Source: Asticcacaulis sp. YBE204
GTDB taxonomy: Bacteria > Pseudomonadota > Alphaproteobacteria > Caulobacterales > Caulobacteraceae
Direction: 5' to 3'
Assembly: GCF_000495855.1 (NCBI RefSeq)
Contig: NZ_AWGF01000016.1
Location: 1-64,000 of the forward strand
Length of the DNA: 64,000 bases
Under the pieces are notes generated by a model. It was given only the letters and a program-made list of their open reading frames with translations. It searched no databases and was not told where the DNA came from. Shown piece by piece: positions 1 to 8,674 of this stretch. A program made the translations under genes and the position numbers. Position 1 is the first letter of the stretch; each line of letters starts with the position of its first letter.

Positions 1-33
1 GACGTCCCTCGCCCCTGTGGGGAGCGGGACGTC
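1..33. repeat. GC-rich palindrome (repeat family 1)
   Basis: An 8-base inverted repeat (gacgtccc / gggacgtc) encloses a smaller ccc-ctgt-ggg hairpin. The right arm overlaps the stop codon of the leftward gene beside it, so it could also act as that gene's terminator. Its core resembles the other ccc-tgtg-ggg hairpins in this window (17.2, 25.6, 27.2, 44.7, 49.1 kb). Confidence 0.55.
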
Positions 34-835
34 AGGCCCGCGTCAGCCGCCTGAAATTCATCCAGAACAGGATCGCCCCCAGCGGGATCGACAGCATGAT
101 GAACAGCGGCTGATATAGCTCCAGCGCCAGCCGCGTTGGCGGCAGACCGGCGTCGATGATATTGAGCGCCATGCGTCCTTCCAGCCAGTTGAAGCTCATC
201 AATCCCACCCCCAGCAGGATCAGGGCGATCCACAAAAACCGCCAGCGCACGCGCGGCGCGACGATGCACACGAACAGGGTCGCCGCGCAGAACACCAGGT
301 TCAGCACCGCCAACCCCAGCAGGATATAGTGCTCGATACTCTGACCGCTCAGGCGGAACTTGGTGCGTTCCAGCAGCGAGGCGCTATAGGTATTGAGGTT
401 GAATCCGGCGATCAGGCGCTGCGGGTTCGAGGGTTCCGACGTCACCGTCGCCACAACCCAGCGGTCGGAAAATTCGTATTCCAGCACGACGAAGACGAAA
501 CGCTTGCCCTCCATCTGGCGGACCAGATACCCCACCGGCTTGACGCTTTTCGGGGCCTCCTGCGGCAGATAGAGATAGACCCGCTCCATGATCAGGTCGA
601 AATTGGCGTCGATATAGTCGCCGTTCATGCGGGCGCGGATGGCGTTGGTATCGTAGGTCTGCATCAGGGCGAAGAAGGCCTTCGACTGCCCGACCTCAGG
701 CTCCAGTTTGGCGATCTCGCCGCTGACGCGTTCGGCCTGACGGGCCTGATCCATACCGCCGAACAGGACGTGCACCTGGCTGAGGAGCAGCCCCAGACTG
801 AGCACAACCGCCGCAATGTACCGTACAATCGTCAT
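32..835 (-). CDS. Membrane protein with periplasmic sensor-like domain, function unknown
   Basis: This 267-residue protein has an N-terminal transmembrane helix (about residues 5-24), a charged extracytoplasmic region of roughly 150 residues, and three further hydrophobic helices in the last 100 residues. The layout resembles a CHASE-type or other extracellular sensory module bounded by membrane helices, but no output domain is attached and I recognise no family. I chose the ATG at 835, just before the first helix and preceded by a G-rich stretch; an in-frame ATG at 868 would add 11 residues and a TTG at 883 more. It stops inside a palindromic repeat. The next gene upstream on the same strand is a cyclophilin. 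Confidence 0.6.
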   Translation of the reverse strand: MTIVRYIAAVVLSLGLLLSQVHVLFGGMDQARQAERVSGEIAKLEPEVGQSKAFFALMQTYDTNAIRARMNGDYIDANFDLIMERVYLYLPQEAPKSVKPVGYLVRQMEGKRFVFVVLEYEFSDRWVVATVTSEPSNPQRLIAGFNLNTYSASLLERTKFRLSGQSIEHYILLGLAVLNLVFCAATLFVCIVAPRVRWRFLWIALILLGVGLMSFNWLEGRMALNIIDAGLPPTRLALELYQPLFIMLSIPLGAILFWMNFRRLTRA

Positions 836-892
836 CTGACCCCATCCCGTTAACCATTGTTGGCGCATGGGAGAGCGCGACAAAAGCGGTTT

Positions 893-1780
893 TTACTTTT
901 TCTCGCGCACGGGCGGCAAAGCGTTGCAAATATCCAACGCTCCGGCCGAGACCGCGAAGAAGTCGTCCTTGCGGTTGGCGCGTGCCTTTACCCAGGCGTC
1001 GAAGGTCGGGCTGCGCGTGTCGAAGACCTGAAAGGCCGGACGTTCTTCCTTGGGAAGATCAGCGGCGACGCGGATCGAGACGATTGTCGTGCGTTCCTCG
1101 GCGGCCTTGTAGAAGCCCAGCGTTTCGGTGCCGCGCGGGCGGGCGGTGAGGTATTCCATGCCCGACACCACGCGTCCGGCGATGGCCAGATTGCGGTCGA
1201 GGTGGCGCGGGGCGTGGCCGATGACCGTATAGAGCTGCGACGACGAACCGGTGTCGGGATTGAGCCCGCGCGCCACGCCGATCATGCCGTAGCAGTGCGG
1301 AATCCATTGGCTTTTGCCGTCTGAGGCGACCGGCCAGCCGTCGATATGGCCGACCTGCGTTGCATAGGCATCGCGATAGGTCAGGGGGCGCAGCTTGCCC
1401 GTCACCGGCTGATCGTACTCGGCGGGCGGTTCGGCCTTCACGCTGTCGGGATATTTCGGTTCCGGCTCGTCGGGCCAACCCCATTGCGTGACATAGCCAT
1501 CCTGCACGCGGATCAGGGCCGAGCCGTCCCACCACTTGGCGCGGGCAAAGGCCTTCACATTGGCGACGTGGACCGGCGAAAACGCGGGCGCCAGTTGCCA
1601 GACGACTTTGTGCCCGTCCGCCAGCGTCATGACCACCAGATCCTCCGCCGCTACGTCGCGCCATACGCTGGGCGGTGCGGACTCAATGATCGACGACGGC
1701 GTGACCGGCTTGGGCTTGTCGGCGGCCAGTGCGGGGGCGGCGACCAGCGCGGCCATAAGGATCAGGTGGTGCGGTTTCAT
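893..1780 (-). CDS. Secreted cyclophilin-type peptidyl-prolyl isomerase
   Basis: The 295-residue product starts with a typical signal peptide (about residues 1-19, ending APALA), so it acts in the periplasm. The rest reads as a cyclophilin fold: a segment carrying [10 protein letters not shown] and [17 protein letters not shown], then [14 protein letters not shown] and [15 protein letters not shown], which match the loops lining the proline-isomerase pocket. Cyclophilins speed cis-trans isomerisation of prolyl bonds, here presumably in envelope proteins. Long inserts between core strands make it larger than a minimal cyclophilin (about 165 residues), as is common in alphaproteobacterial secreted forms. 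The ATG at 1780 is preceded by GAGGGG at good spacing. The fold assignment is fairly firm; activity is untested. Confidence 0.8.
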   Translation of the reverse strand: MKPHHLILMAALVAAPALAADKPKPVTPSSIIESAPPSVWRDVAAEDLVVMTLADGHKVVWQLAPAFSPVHVANVKAFARAKWWDGSALIRVQDGYVTQWGWPDEPEPKYPDSVKAEPPAEYDQPVTGKLRPLTYRDAYATQVGHIDGWPVASDGKSQWIPHCYGMIGVARGLNPDTGSSSQLYTVIGHAPRHLDRNLAIAGRVVSGMEYLTARPRGTETLGFYKAAEERTTIVSIRVAADLPKEERPAFQVFDTRSPTFDAWVKARANRKDDFFAVSAGALDICNALPPVREKK

Positions 1781-1968
1781 GGTCAGCCCCTCGGAAATCT
1801 CGGGAGGAGATTAACCGGCGCACCACGGGGCGCAAGCGGAAATTTCAAATGAAACCGGTGGCGCGCGTCACCCCTTGCCAAACCGGCGCGACTAAAGTCG
1901 TATAGCGGTAGGGAGGGGCGTCACGTACGCTCTCAAACAATAAAAAGCCGACAGGCAGAGGAACCGCT

Positions 1969-2283
1969 ATGAGTACAGATGACGTCTATCGTCGCATCTA
2001 CGACAACCCGAAATTTCAGGCGCTGGTCAAACGGCGCGGGCGCTTCGCCTGGACGCTGTCGATCGTCATGCTGGCGGCCTATTACGGTTTCGTCTGCCTG
2101 ATCGCCTTCGACCCGAAGCTGCTGGGGCAACCGGTCAGTTCGGCGACCGTGATGAGCTGGGGCATTCCCGGCGGGCTGGGTCTGATCTTCCTGTGCTTCA
2201 TCCTGACCGGCATCTATGTGCAGCGCGCCAATGGCGAGTTCGACCGCATCACGCGGGAAATCCTCGCGGAGGCGGACCAATGA
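1969..2283 (+). CDS. DUF485 family membrane protein
   Basis: This 104-residue protein has two transmembrane helices (about residues 28-45 and 64-85) and the DUF485 signature around residues 8-30 ([18 protein letters not shown]). DUF485 proteins (E. coli YjcH type) are almost always encoded directly before the acetate permease ActP; the role is unknown but is presumed accessory to it. That is the arrangement here: the stop overlaps the permease start (ATGA at 2280-2283), so the two are translationally coupled. Confidence 0.88.
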   Translation: MSTDDVYRRIYDNPKFQALVKRRGRFAWTLSIVMLAAYYGFVCLIAFDPKLLGQPVSSATVMSWGIPGGLGLIFLCFILTGIYVQRANGEFDRITREILAEADQ

Positions 2284-3941
2284 GAGTGTTGCGTTCCCTG
2301 ATCGCCGCCGCGGCTCTGACCGCCGCGCCCGCGCTGGCTTTCGCCGACTCGATCAATGGCGAGGTGCATAAGCAGCCGACCAACTATATCGCCATCGGCA
2401 TGTTTCTGGCCTTCATTCTCCTGACGCTGGGCATCACCAAGTGGGCCTCGAAGCGCTCGGCCTCGACCAAGGACTACTATACCGCCGGCGGGTCGATCAC
2501 CGGTTTCCAGAACGGTCTGGCCATCGCCGGCGACTTCATGTCGGCGGCGTCGTTTTTGGGCATTTCGGCGCTGGTCTTTACGTCCGGTTTCGACGGCCTG
2601 ATCTATTCGATCGGCTTCCTCGTCGGCTGGCCGATCATCCTGTTTCTGATGGCCGAGCGCCTGCGTAATCTGGGCAAATATACCTTCTCGGATGTGGCGT
2701 CCTACCGCCTGAGCCAGACGCCGATCCGTTTCCTGTCGGCCCTGTCGTCGCTGACTGTGGTCGCCTTTTATCTGATTGCGCAGATGGTCGGCGCCGGTAA
2801 GCTGATCCAACTCCTGTTCGGGCTGGATTATCTGGTGGCGGTGGTGCTGGTCGGCGTGCTGATGGTGCTTTATGTGCTGTTCGGCGGGATGCTGGCGACG
2901 ACCTGGGTGCAGATCATCAAGGCCGTCCTGCTGCTGTCGGGGGCGACCTTCATGGCCATCATGGTCATGGTCTCGGTCGATTTCGATTTCGGCAAGCTGT
3001 TCGCCGACGCCGTCGCCGTCCACCCCAAGGGTGTGGCGATCATGAGCCCCGGCGGACTGGTCTCCGACCCGATCTCGGCTATATCGCTCGGTCTGGCCCT
3101 GATGTTCGGGACGGCGGGTTTGCCGCACATCCTGATGCGGTTCTTCACGGTGAGCGACGCCAAGGAAGCGCGCAAGTCGGTCTTCTACGCCACGGGCTTC
3201 ATCGGTTATTTCTACATCCTGACCTTCATCATCGGCTTCGGTGCTATCCTGCTGGTCGGCACCAATCCGGCGTTCAAGGACGCGGCGGGCGAACTGCTCG
3301 GCGGGTCGAACATGGCCGCCGTGCATCTGGCCAAGGCCGTCGGTGGCGACGTGTTCCTCGGCTTTATCTCGGCCGTGGCCTTCGCGACCATCCTCGCCGT
3401 CGTCGCCGGTCTGGCGCTGGCCGGGGCGTCGTCGGTGGCGCTCGACCTCTACAGCCACGTCATCCGTCAGGGCAAGGCAACCGAAAAACAGCAGATGACC
3501 GTCTCGAAAGTGTCGGTGGTGCTGCTGGGGATCGTCGCCATCTGGCTCGGCGTCGTGTTCGAGAAGCAGAACATCGCCTTCATGGTAGGCCTCGCGTTCT
3601 CGGTGGCGGCCTCGACCAACTTCCCGATCCTGTTCCTCAGCATGTACTGGTCGAAGCTGACGACGCGCGGGGCCTTCATCGGCGGGGCGCTGGGCCTGAT
3701 CACGGCCCTGACCCTGACGGTGCTGAGCCCGACCGTGTGGGTCGACGTCTTCCATCACGCGACGGCGATCTTTCCGTACAAATACCCGGCCCTGTTCGCC
3801 ATGATCGTGTCGTTCGTGGGGACGTGGTTCTTTTCGATCACCGACAATTCGGCCAAAGCGAAGGCGGAACGTGAGAAATTCTTCGCGCAGTTCGTTCGCT
3901 CGCAAACCGGGCTTGGGGCGTCGGGCGCGGTGGACCACTGA
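2280..3941 (+). CDS. actP: Cation/acetate symporter (SLC5 family)
   Basis: The 553-residue sodium:solute symporter probably takes up acetate or other short-chain monocarboxylates across the inner membrane. It has an N-terminal signal-like segment ([18 protein letters not shown]), as in E. coli ActP, followed by about 13 hydrophobic helices; characteristic segments include the [17 protein letters not shown] and [16 protein letters not shown] stretches. The start is fixed by the 4-base overlap with the DUF485 gene; an upstream in-frame GTG is only read-through of that gene. An acetyl-CoA synthetase that could use the imported acetate lies 17 kb away at 20.9 kb. A strong intrinsic terminator follows. 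Confidence 0.9.
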   Translation: MRVLRSLIAAAALTAAPALAFADSINGEVHKQPTNYIAIGMFLAFILLTLGITKWASKRSASTKDYYTAGGSITGFQNGLAIAGDFMSAASFLGISALVFTSGFDGLIYSIGFLVGWPIILFLMAERLRNLGKYTFSDVASYRLSQTPIRFLSALSSLTVVAFYLIAQMVGAGKLIQLLFGLDYLVAVVLVGVLMVLYVLFGGMLATTWVQIIKAVLLLSGATFMAIMVMVSVDFDFGKLFADAVAVHPKGVAIMSPGGLVSDPISAISLGLALMFGTAGLPHILMRFFTVSDAKEARKSVFYATGFIGYFYILTFIIGFGAILLVGTNPAFKDAAGELLGGSNMAAVHLAKAVGGDVFLGFISAVAFATILAVVAGLALAGASSVALDLYSHVIRQGKATEKQQMTVSKVSVVLLGIVAIWLGVVFEKQNIAFMVGLAFSVAASTNFPILFLSMYWSKLTTRGAFIGGALGLITALTLTVLSPTVWVDVFHHATAIFPYKYPALFAMIVSFVGTWFFSITDNSAKAKAEREKFFAQFVRSQTGLGASGAVDH

Positions 3942-3966
3942 GTTTAAGAGTTGATCCTGACTGAAG

Positions 3967-3996
3967 GGCCGTTCCGTAAGGAGCGGCCTCTTTTTT
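3967..3996. terminator. Bidirectional intrinsic terminator between actP and dsbA-like gene
   Basis: A nine-pair stem (ggccgttcc with ggagcggcc, one G-U pair) is followed by eight T. It sits between convergent genes, and the T run reaches the stop codon of the leftward gene at 3995, so it should end actP transcription. Confidence 0.8.
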
Positions 3997-4621
3997 ATAC
4001 AGGTGTGGCCTTCTGGCGCTGGCGGGCATCGGCAATGGCCTGTTTCATATCATTCGGCGAAAGCGCGCCGCGATAGACGGCGTTGCCGATGATGAAGGAC
4101 GGCGTGCCGCTGAACCCGAAGCCCTCAGCCTGAACGGCATTGCGGGCCAAAAGCGCGTCGATGCGGGCCTGATCGGCGCGATAGGCCTTGAGCGCATCCG
4201 CCGGGCTGAGGCCGGTCTGCATCATGGCGCCGAAGATGTCGCCCTTGTTGAGATTGCCGCCGGGGATGCGCATCAGGGCGGAGCTGACCGTCTCATAGAC
4301 CCCCAGCTTTTGAGCCCCCAGCGCCACCTGTGCCGCATAGGTCGAGACCTCGCCGAAGATGATCCAGTCGCGCATCATCCAGCGGATATGGCCGTCGGCC
4401 TTGACGATATTCAGCAGATCGAAATGGGCGTGCTTGCAGACGCTGCACTGATAGTCGAAATATTCGACGATGGTCAGGTCGCCGTTCGGATTGCCGAGCA
4501 CCGGCACATCCGGATCGACGGTAACCTCCTGAAGCGTCGGAAACCCCGGCTGGGCGGTCGCGGTCAAAGGAAAAGCCGTGGCGGCGGCGCCGAGCGCCAG
4601 CATGTGTCTGCGCGTGATCAT
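3995..4621 (-). CDS. DsbA-family thiol:disulfide oxidoreductase
   Basis: A 208-residue secreted thioredoxin-fold protein. The N-terminus carries a twin-arginine-like motif (ITRRHMLALGAAA) and a hydrophobic signal, so export by Tat or Sec is expected. The active site is CSVC in YFDYQCSVCKHAH, followed by an inserted helical domain and the cis-proline loop GTPSF that defines DsbA relatives. It belongs to the DsbA/BdbD/ScsC group, which oxidises or isomerises disulfides in exported proteins. I chose the ATG at 4621 because the upstream in-frame extension has no signal character. It lies 41 bases after a stand-alone DsbD N-terminal domain gene on the same strand, suggesting a shared redox task. 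ScsC-like isomerase is an alternative to a pure oxidase. Confidence 0.87.
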   Translation of the reverse strand: MITRRHMLALGAAATAFPLTATAQPGFPTLQEVTVDPDVPVLGNPNGDLTIVEYFDYQCSVCKHAHFDLLNIVKADGHIRWMMRDWIIFGEVSTYAAQVALGAQKLGVYETVSSALMRIPGGNLNKGDIFGAMMQTGLSPADALKAYRADQARIDALLARNAVQAEGFGFSGTPSFIIGNAVYRGALSPNDMKQAIADARQRQKATPV

Positions 4622-4662
4622 GCGTCCGGTGTGCAAATTTTCCGTGTCTGGCGCAAGCGTTT

Positions 4663-5046
4663 TTATCGCGCCGGGATGACCACACGGACGGGGATGTAGC
4701 ACAGCCCGTCCGCCTGACAGCCGCGATAGCTGAGGGTTATCGCGCCCTTATGGCGGATATCGGCGCGGGCGGTGCCGTAATAGACCTCGACCGGACCGAA
4801 GGTGGGATCGGCCTTCATCGTGCCGTTCGGTGTGCGGATTTTCACCGTGCGTCCCTGCGCGTCGGAGGCGGTAATATGCTCACGATAGAGGTAATAGCCC
4901 TTCGGCATGACCCAGCGCACCTGTACCGCATCGCCCTGGCGCACATAGGTCATGGCAAAGGCCTGCGCCGGGGGCAGGGGGGCTTCGCGGGCTGCCACGG
5001 GTGCGGCAACGACGAGCAAGGCAAGAAAAAAGGACATGACGCGCAT
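4663..5046 (-). CDS. Stand-alone DsbD N-terminal (alpha) domain protein
   Basis: This 127-residue protein has a signal peptide (about residues 1-19, ending PVAAR) and one immunoglobulin-like domain. Near the C-terminus, YRGCQADGLCYIP matches the reactive site of the periplasmic alpha domain of DsbD (two cysteines five residues apart before Tyr-x-Pro). In DsbD this domain passes electrons from the membrane segment to DsbC, CcmG or other partners. Here it is encoded alone, with no transmembrane beta or thioredoxin-like gamma domain in the window. Its downstream neighbour is a DsbA-like protein and its upstream neighbour (33 bases away) a Sel1 protein with two cysteines. The domain call is firm; partners and direction of electron flow are inference. 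Confidence 0.82.
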   Translation of the reverse strand: MRVMSFFLALLVVAAPVAAREAPLPPAQAFAMTYVRQGDAVQVRWVMPKGYYLYREHITASDAQGRTVKIRTPNGTMKADPTFGPVEVYYGTARADIRHKGAITLSYRGCQADGLCYIPVRVVIPAR

Positions 5047-5078
5047 GTCCTTTTCTTAGCAGGCGACGGGCGTAAAAC

Positions 5079-6638
5079 CTAGCCTTTCGGCGCGGGCGCC
5101 AGAAGCCTGGTCAGTTCGGCCTTGTCGGCTTCGGTCATCTGAGCCTCGACGGCCTTGATGGCGGCAGCGGCGTTTTCATGCCCGCCCTTGCGCGCCATCG
5201 CGAACCACAGATAGGCGTTGACCAGATTTTTCGGCCCGCCTTCGCCCTTCATGTACATGACCGCCAGATTGAACTGCGCGTCGGTCTGGCCGTTCTTGGC
5301 GGCGACCTCGAACCACTGACGCGCGGCGATGTCATCCTTGGGCAGGAGGCTGCCGCCCTGATAGAAGTAGGTGCCGACCGCGTTCTGAGCATCGGCATTG
5401 CCGCGAATGGCCGCTTCCTTATAGAAATAAAGCGCCTTTTGCTGATCGGCGGCCACCCCCTCGCCGGAATCGTAGGCGACGCCCAAAGCGTAGAGCCCGC
5501 CGGGGTGATTGGCCTTGGCGGCTTCGTTGTACCAGGCCAGCGCCATTTTGGGGTCCGCCTTGATATCGCCTTCGCCGGTATAGAGGATTTCGGCCAGAGC
5601 ATACTGCGCCGGGGCGTAGCCGTACTTGGCGGCGTCCTGATAGTTTTTCACCGCTTTCTTGACGTCTTTGGCGTTGCCGACACCGTTATAGTACATGTCG
5701 CCGACGGTCTTGGTCGCCGGCACATAGCCGATATAGCTGGCGCGCTCGAACCATTTCAGCGCTTCCTTCTGGTCCTTCGGAACGCCGTAGCCGGTGAGGT
5801 AGATCTTGGCGAGCGTCAGATTGGCTTCGGCCAGGGTATTGGCGGCTTCGGGATTTTTCGGATCGAACTTGTGGAGTTCGCGGTTGATGTCGAACGGACG
5901 TTCGGCGACGCGACGCAGCCAATAGACCGCCTGCTTCGAATCCTTAGGCGTCCCCATGCCATACAGATACATCTTGCCGATCATCAGGGCAGCGTCTTCG
6001 TAGCCCACCTTGTCGTAGCTCTTCTTGAACATGGCCAGTGCTTCGGGGAACTTTTTCTGGTCGAAAAGGGCGAAGGCTTCGGTGATCGTCGTGTCGTTAC
6101 GCGCGATGCGCGCACGGGCGGCGGCGAAGGCACGGTCGGTCGTGGTGCAGCCGGTCGCGCCGGTTTCTTCGCCGCTTTCGCTCACGCCGCGTTCGGCCTG
6201 ATCGAAGAAGGAGGTGCCGCCGTCGCGCGAGGCGTCGCCATTGGGGCTGTTTTCATCGAACGAGTTCGGATCGCTCGAATCGTTGCTGCCGGTGAAGTCG
6301 CGGATGTAGTCGGCCATATAGTCGGCGCTGCCGTCGCTGCCGAAGAAGCCGCATGAAGAGGCCGAGCGCGTATCGATGCGCATGTTCTGTTGCGGGACGC
6401 TGGTTTTCTTTTTCAGAAAGACCGTGACGTCGGTAATGTCGTCGGCGCCGGAAGCGGGCGCCTGCTCGGTCGTCTTGGCCGCAGGCGCCGGGGTCTGCTC
6501 CGTTGTCTTCGCTGCGGGGGCCGTCGTCTTTTCCTGAGTCTGGGTCTTGTTCTGGGTCTGGGTGGTTTGCGCCAGCGCCGGTACGGCGGCGGAAAGCAAT
6601 AACGCACTCAATGCGACGGCATTCAGCGATCTTAACAT
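5079..6638 (-). CDS. Secreted Sel1-repeat protein, copy 1
   Basis: A 519-residue protein with a signal peptide (about residues 1-24, ALAQ), a low-complexity Thr/Gln/Pro/Ala linker (25-62) containing two near copies of PAAKTTEQ, a conserved N-terminal segment (64-100, ADDITDVTVFLKKK), an Asp/Ser-rich spacer, and about nine Sel1 solenoid repeats (180-500; units such as ALMIGKMYLYGMGTPKD and QYALAEILYTGEGD). Sel1 repeats are TPR-like alpha-hairpins used for protein contacts. The only two cysteines, C96 and C164, lie outside the repeats and both are conserved in the adjacent paralog at 6743-8212. The gene is followed 33 bases later by the DsbD-alpha and DsbA-like genes, so a structural disulfide serviced by them is plausible. 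Specific partners are unknown. Confidence 0.82.
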   Translation of the reverse strand: MLRSLNAVALSALLLSAAVPALAQTTQTQNKTQTQEKTTAPAAKTTEQTPAPAAKTTEQAPASGADDITDVTVFLKKKTSVPQQNMRIDTRSASSCGFFGSDGSADYMADYIRDFTGSNDSSDPNSFDENSPNGDASRDGGTSFFDQAERGVSESGEETGATGCTTTDRAFAAARARIARNDTTITEAFALFDQKKFPEALAMFKKSYDKVGYEDAALMIGKMYLYGMGTPKDSKQAVYWLRRVAERPFDINRELHKFDPKNPEAANTLAEANLTLAKIYLTGYGVPKDQKEALKWFERASYIGYVPATKTVGDMYYNGVGNAKDVKKAVKNYQDAAKYGYAPAQYALAEILYTGEGDIKADPKMALAWYNEAAKANHPGGLYALGVAYDSGEGVAADQQKALYFYKEAAIRGNADAQNAVGTYFYQGGSLLPKDDIAARQWFEVAAKNGQTDAQFNLAVMYMKGEGGPKNLVNAYLWFAMARKGGHENAAAAIKAVEAQMTEADKAELTRLLAPAPKG

Positions 6639-6742
6639 GGGAGCCCCCTTAATCTTATCTGTTGGTCTTTATACGGGTACGCAAACGTTTCCCTGCGCTT
6701 TGTCTGATAAATATAGACGAAAGTCGGACAGGGTGCGGTGGA

Positions 6743-8212
6743 TTATGGCTTTGGTTTGAAAAGAGCCTCCGCCTCGGCTCTTTCGGTCGCGCTCATCTGC
6801 GGCTCAAGCGCCGTAATGGCGGCTTTCGAATCCGGGTGACCGACCTTTCCGGCCAGCGTGAACCAGGCCCAGGCCTTGACGCGATCGACCGCCCCGCCTT
6901 CGCCCTTCATGTACATGACGGCGAGATTGAACATGGCGTCCGCATTGCCGTTACGGGCGGCGATATCGAACCACTTTCTGGCGACGGGCGCATCCTTGGG
7001 CAGCAGGCTGCCGCCGCGATAGAAGTAGGTGCCGATGGCGTTTTGCGCGTCCGGATGACCGCGCACGGCGGCTTCCTTGTAGAAATAAAGCGCCTGAGCC
7101 GGATCCGCCTTCACACCCTGACCTGTATCGTAGGCCACGGCCAGAGCATAGAGCCCGCCGGGATGGTTCCATTTGGCCGCGTGGCTGTACCACGCCAGAG
7201 CCTGTTTCGGATCGGCCGGTACGCCGGGTTGCCCGTCCTCCAGAAGCTGGGCCAGGGCAAATTGCGCCGGTGCGTAGTCGAAGGTGGCGGCGACCTTGTA
7301 GGTTTTGGCCGCCTTCGCGAAATCGCGAGGCGTGCCATAACCGAAATAATAGAAGTCGCCGACGGTCTTATGCGCCGGAATATAGCCGAAACCGGCGGCC
7401 TTCCGATACCATTTCAGGGCTTCTGTCCTGTTTTGCGGTACACCGAAACCGACAAGGTAGATCTTGGCCAGACTTATGGTGGCGTCGATCTGAGGCGACA
7501 TGATATGCGGGTTTTTCGGATCGAAGCGCGGCGGCTGGGCAGGGCGGGGCGCGTCGGCCACCTTGCGCAGCCATTTAATTGCCTCGGCTGCGTTCTTTTC
7601 GGTTCCGACGCCATAGAGATACATCTTGCCGATCATGAAACCGGCCTGAGGATACCCCATCTTGCTGTAGGATTTTTTGAACATCGCGAACGCTTCGGGG
7701 TATTTCTTCTGATCGAAGAGCGCGTAAGCGTCGCTGAGGGTCCGGTCGTTGCGCGCGATATGCGCCCGTCCCGCAGCGAAATTATAATCGGCCTGCGTGC
7801 AGCCGTCACGGGCGCTTCGTTGATCTCCGAACTGATCGCCGCCGAAACTGTCGTTGCGTGAGAAAAACGGGTCCCCGCCAGAGCTATCTCGCGAGGCGTC
7901 TCCATAAGGGGCATTGATATTGATATAACCTGAATCGTCGTCGGCTGCCGACGGATCGCTGCCGGTTGCCGCCAGATATTGCTGTATATAGTCGGAATCA
8001 CCCCCGGACGTTCCGATGAAGCGGCAACTGGATGCGGACCCGGCCGGGATACGGATATTGCGACCGGGAATACTGTTTTCGCGTCTCAGGAAGACGGTCA
8101 CATCGGTAATATCGTCGGCGGTTGTCGCGGGCGTTGTGGATTGCGCCGTGACGAGGCTTGGCGCGGCCACGATGAGCGCGCCGACGATGGCGACGCGAAG
8201 CGATCTGAACAT
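6743..8212 (-). CDS. Secreted Sel1-repeat protein, copy 2
   Basis: This 489-residue paralog of the neighbouring gene shares the same order of parts: signal peptide (1-23), ADDITDVTVFLRRE segment (32-45), a first cysteine in SASSC (C63), an Asp/Ser/Gly-rich spacer, a second cysteine in DGC (C138), then Sel1 repeats to the C-terminus. It lacks the Thr/Gln linker of copy 1. The two are clearly a tandem duplication that has diverged substantially. I placed the start at the ATG at 8212 (MFRSLRV), matching the paralog's MLRSLNA; an in-frame start at 8224 adds four residues. It may lead a transcript running through copy 1, DsbD-alpha and the DsbA-like gene, since the 104-base gap before copy 1 shows no terminator. 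Confidence 0.82.
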   Translation of the reverse strand: MFRSLRVAIVGALIVAAPSLVTAQSTTPATTADDITDVTVFLRRENSIPGRNIRIPAGSASSCRFIGTSGGDSDYIQQYLAATGSDPSAADDDSGYININAPYGDASRDSSGGDPFFSRNDSFGGDQFGDQRSARDGCTQADYNFAAGRAHIARNDRTLSDAYALFDQKKYPEAFAMFKKSYSKMGYPQAGFMIGKMYLYGVGTEKNAAEAIKWLRKVADAPRPAQPPRFDPKNPHIMSPQIDATISLAKIYLVGFGVPQNRTEALKWYRKAAGFGYIPAHKTVGDFYYFGYGTPRDFAKAAKTYKVAATFDYAPAQFALAQLLEDGQPGVPADPKQALAWYSHAAKWNHPGGLYALAVAYDTGQGVKADPAQALYFYKEAAVRGHPDAQNAIGTYFYRGGSLLPKDAPVARKWFDIAARNGNADAMFNLAVMYMKGEGGAVDRVKAWAWFTLAGKVGHPDSKAAITALEPQMSATERAEAEALFKPKP

Positions 8213-8674
8213 GAATTCCCCCATACCCTGACTGGTTTCAGGTGTATCTGCTCTGGTGGCAGCCTAGGGCTGCATAATGGCGGGCGTCTTCATTTGGTCA
8301 ATAGGTATCTATGGCGATCCTATAAAATTCTAAAGGCGGGCAAATGCCTTGTCGCAGGATTGTTTCAAGCGTGACATCATATGGATCACTATTTGCCCCA
8401 TTTTTTAATAATAACGTTGTCATAATTTTCGAATTTCCATGATTTTAAATCATAAAATGAAATTTTAAGAACAATATTTTCGATTTCAAGTTTGAAATAT
8501 AGTGTGGCAAGTCCACACCGTATATTTATGAATACTGTTGCATTCGCAATAGTTTCACAATCTATGTTTAACGGATCGCGCTTGTGCTGTTAGCTTCGGC
8601 AGGCACCGGGCGTCCCGCTTCCTCTCCATTGCGGCGCCGCTGTATCAAGTAGGTTGGAGAAGGGATACTCCGTA
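8213..8674. promoter_or_regulatory. AT-rich divergent promoter region between Sel1 and TonB-receptor genes
   Basis: This 460-base gap is strikingly AT-rich (especially 8390-8560) compared with its surroundings and must contain promoters for both divergent genes. The only clear symmetry is gtgtgg-caagt-ccacac at 8502-8518, a possible operator about 160 bases before the receptor start. I see no riboswitch, small gene or repeat-family element. Confidence 0.45.

Noticed and set aside
2214-3938. A 574-codon frame antisense to actP
   Set aside because: The translation is a mix of Arg, Gln, Asp and His without motifs; the sense strand is an intact symporter with coupled upstream gene.
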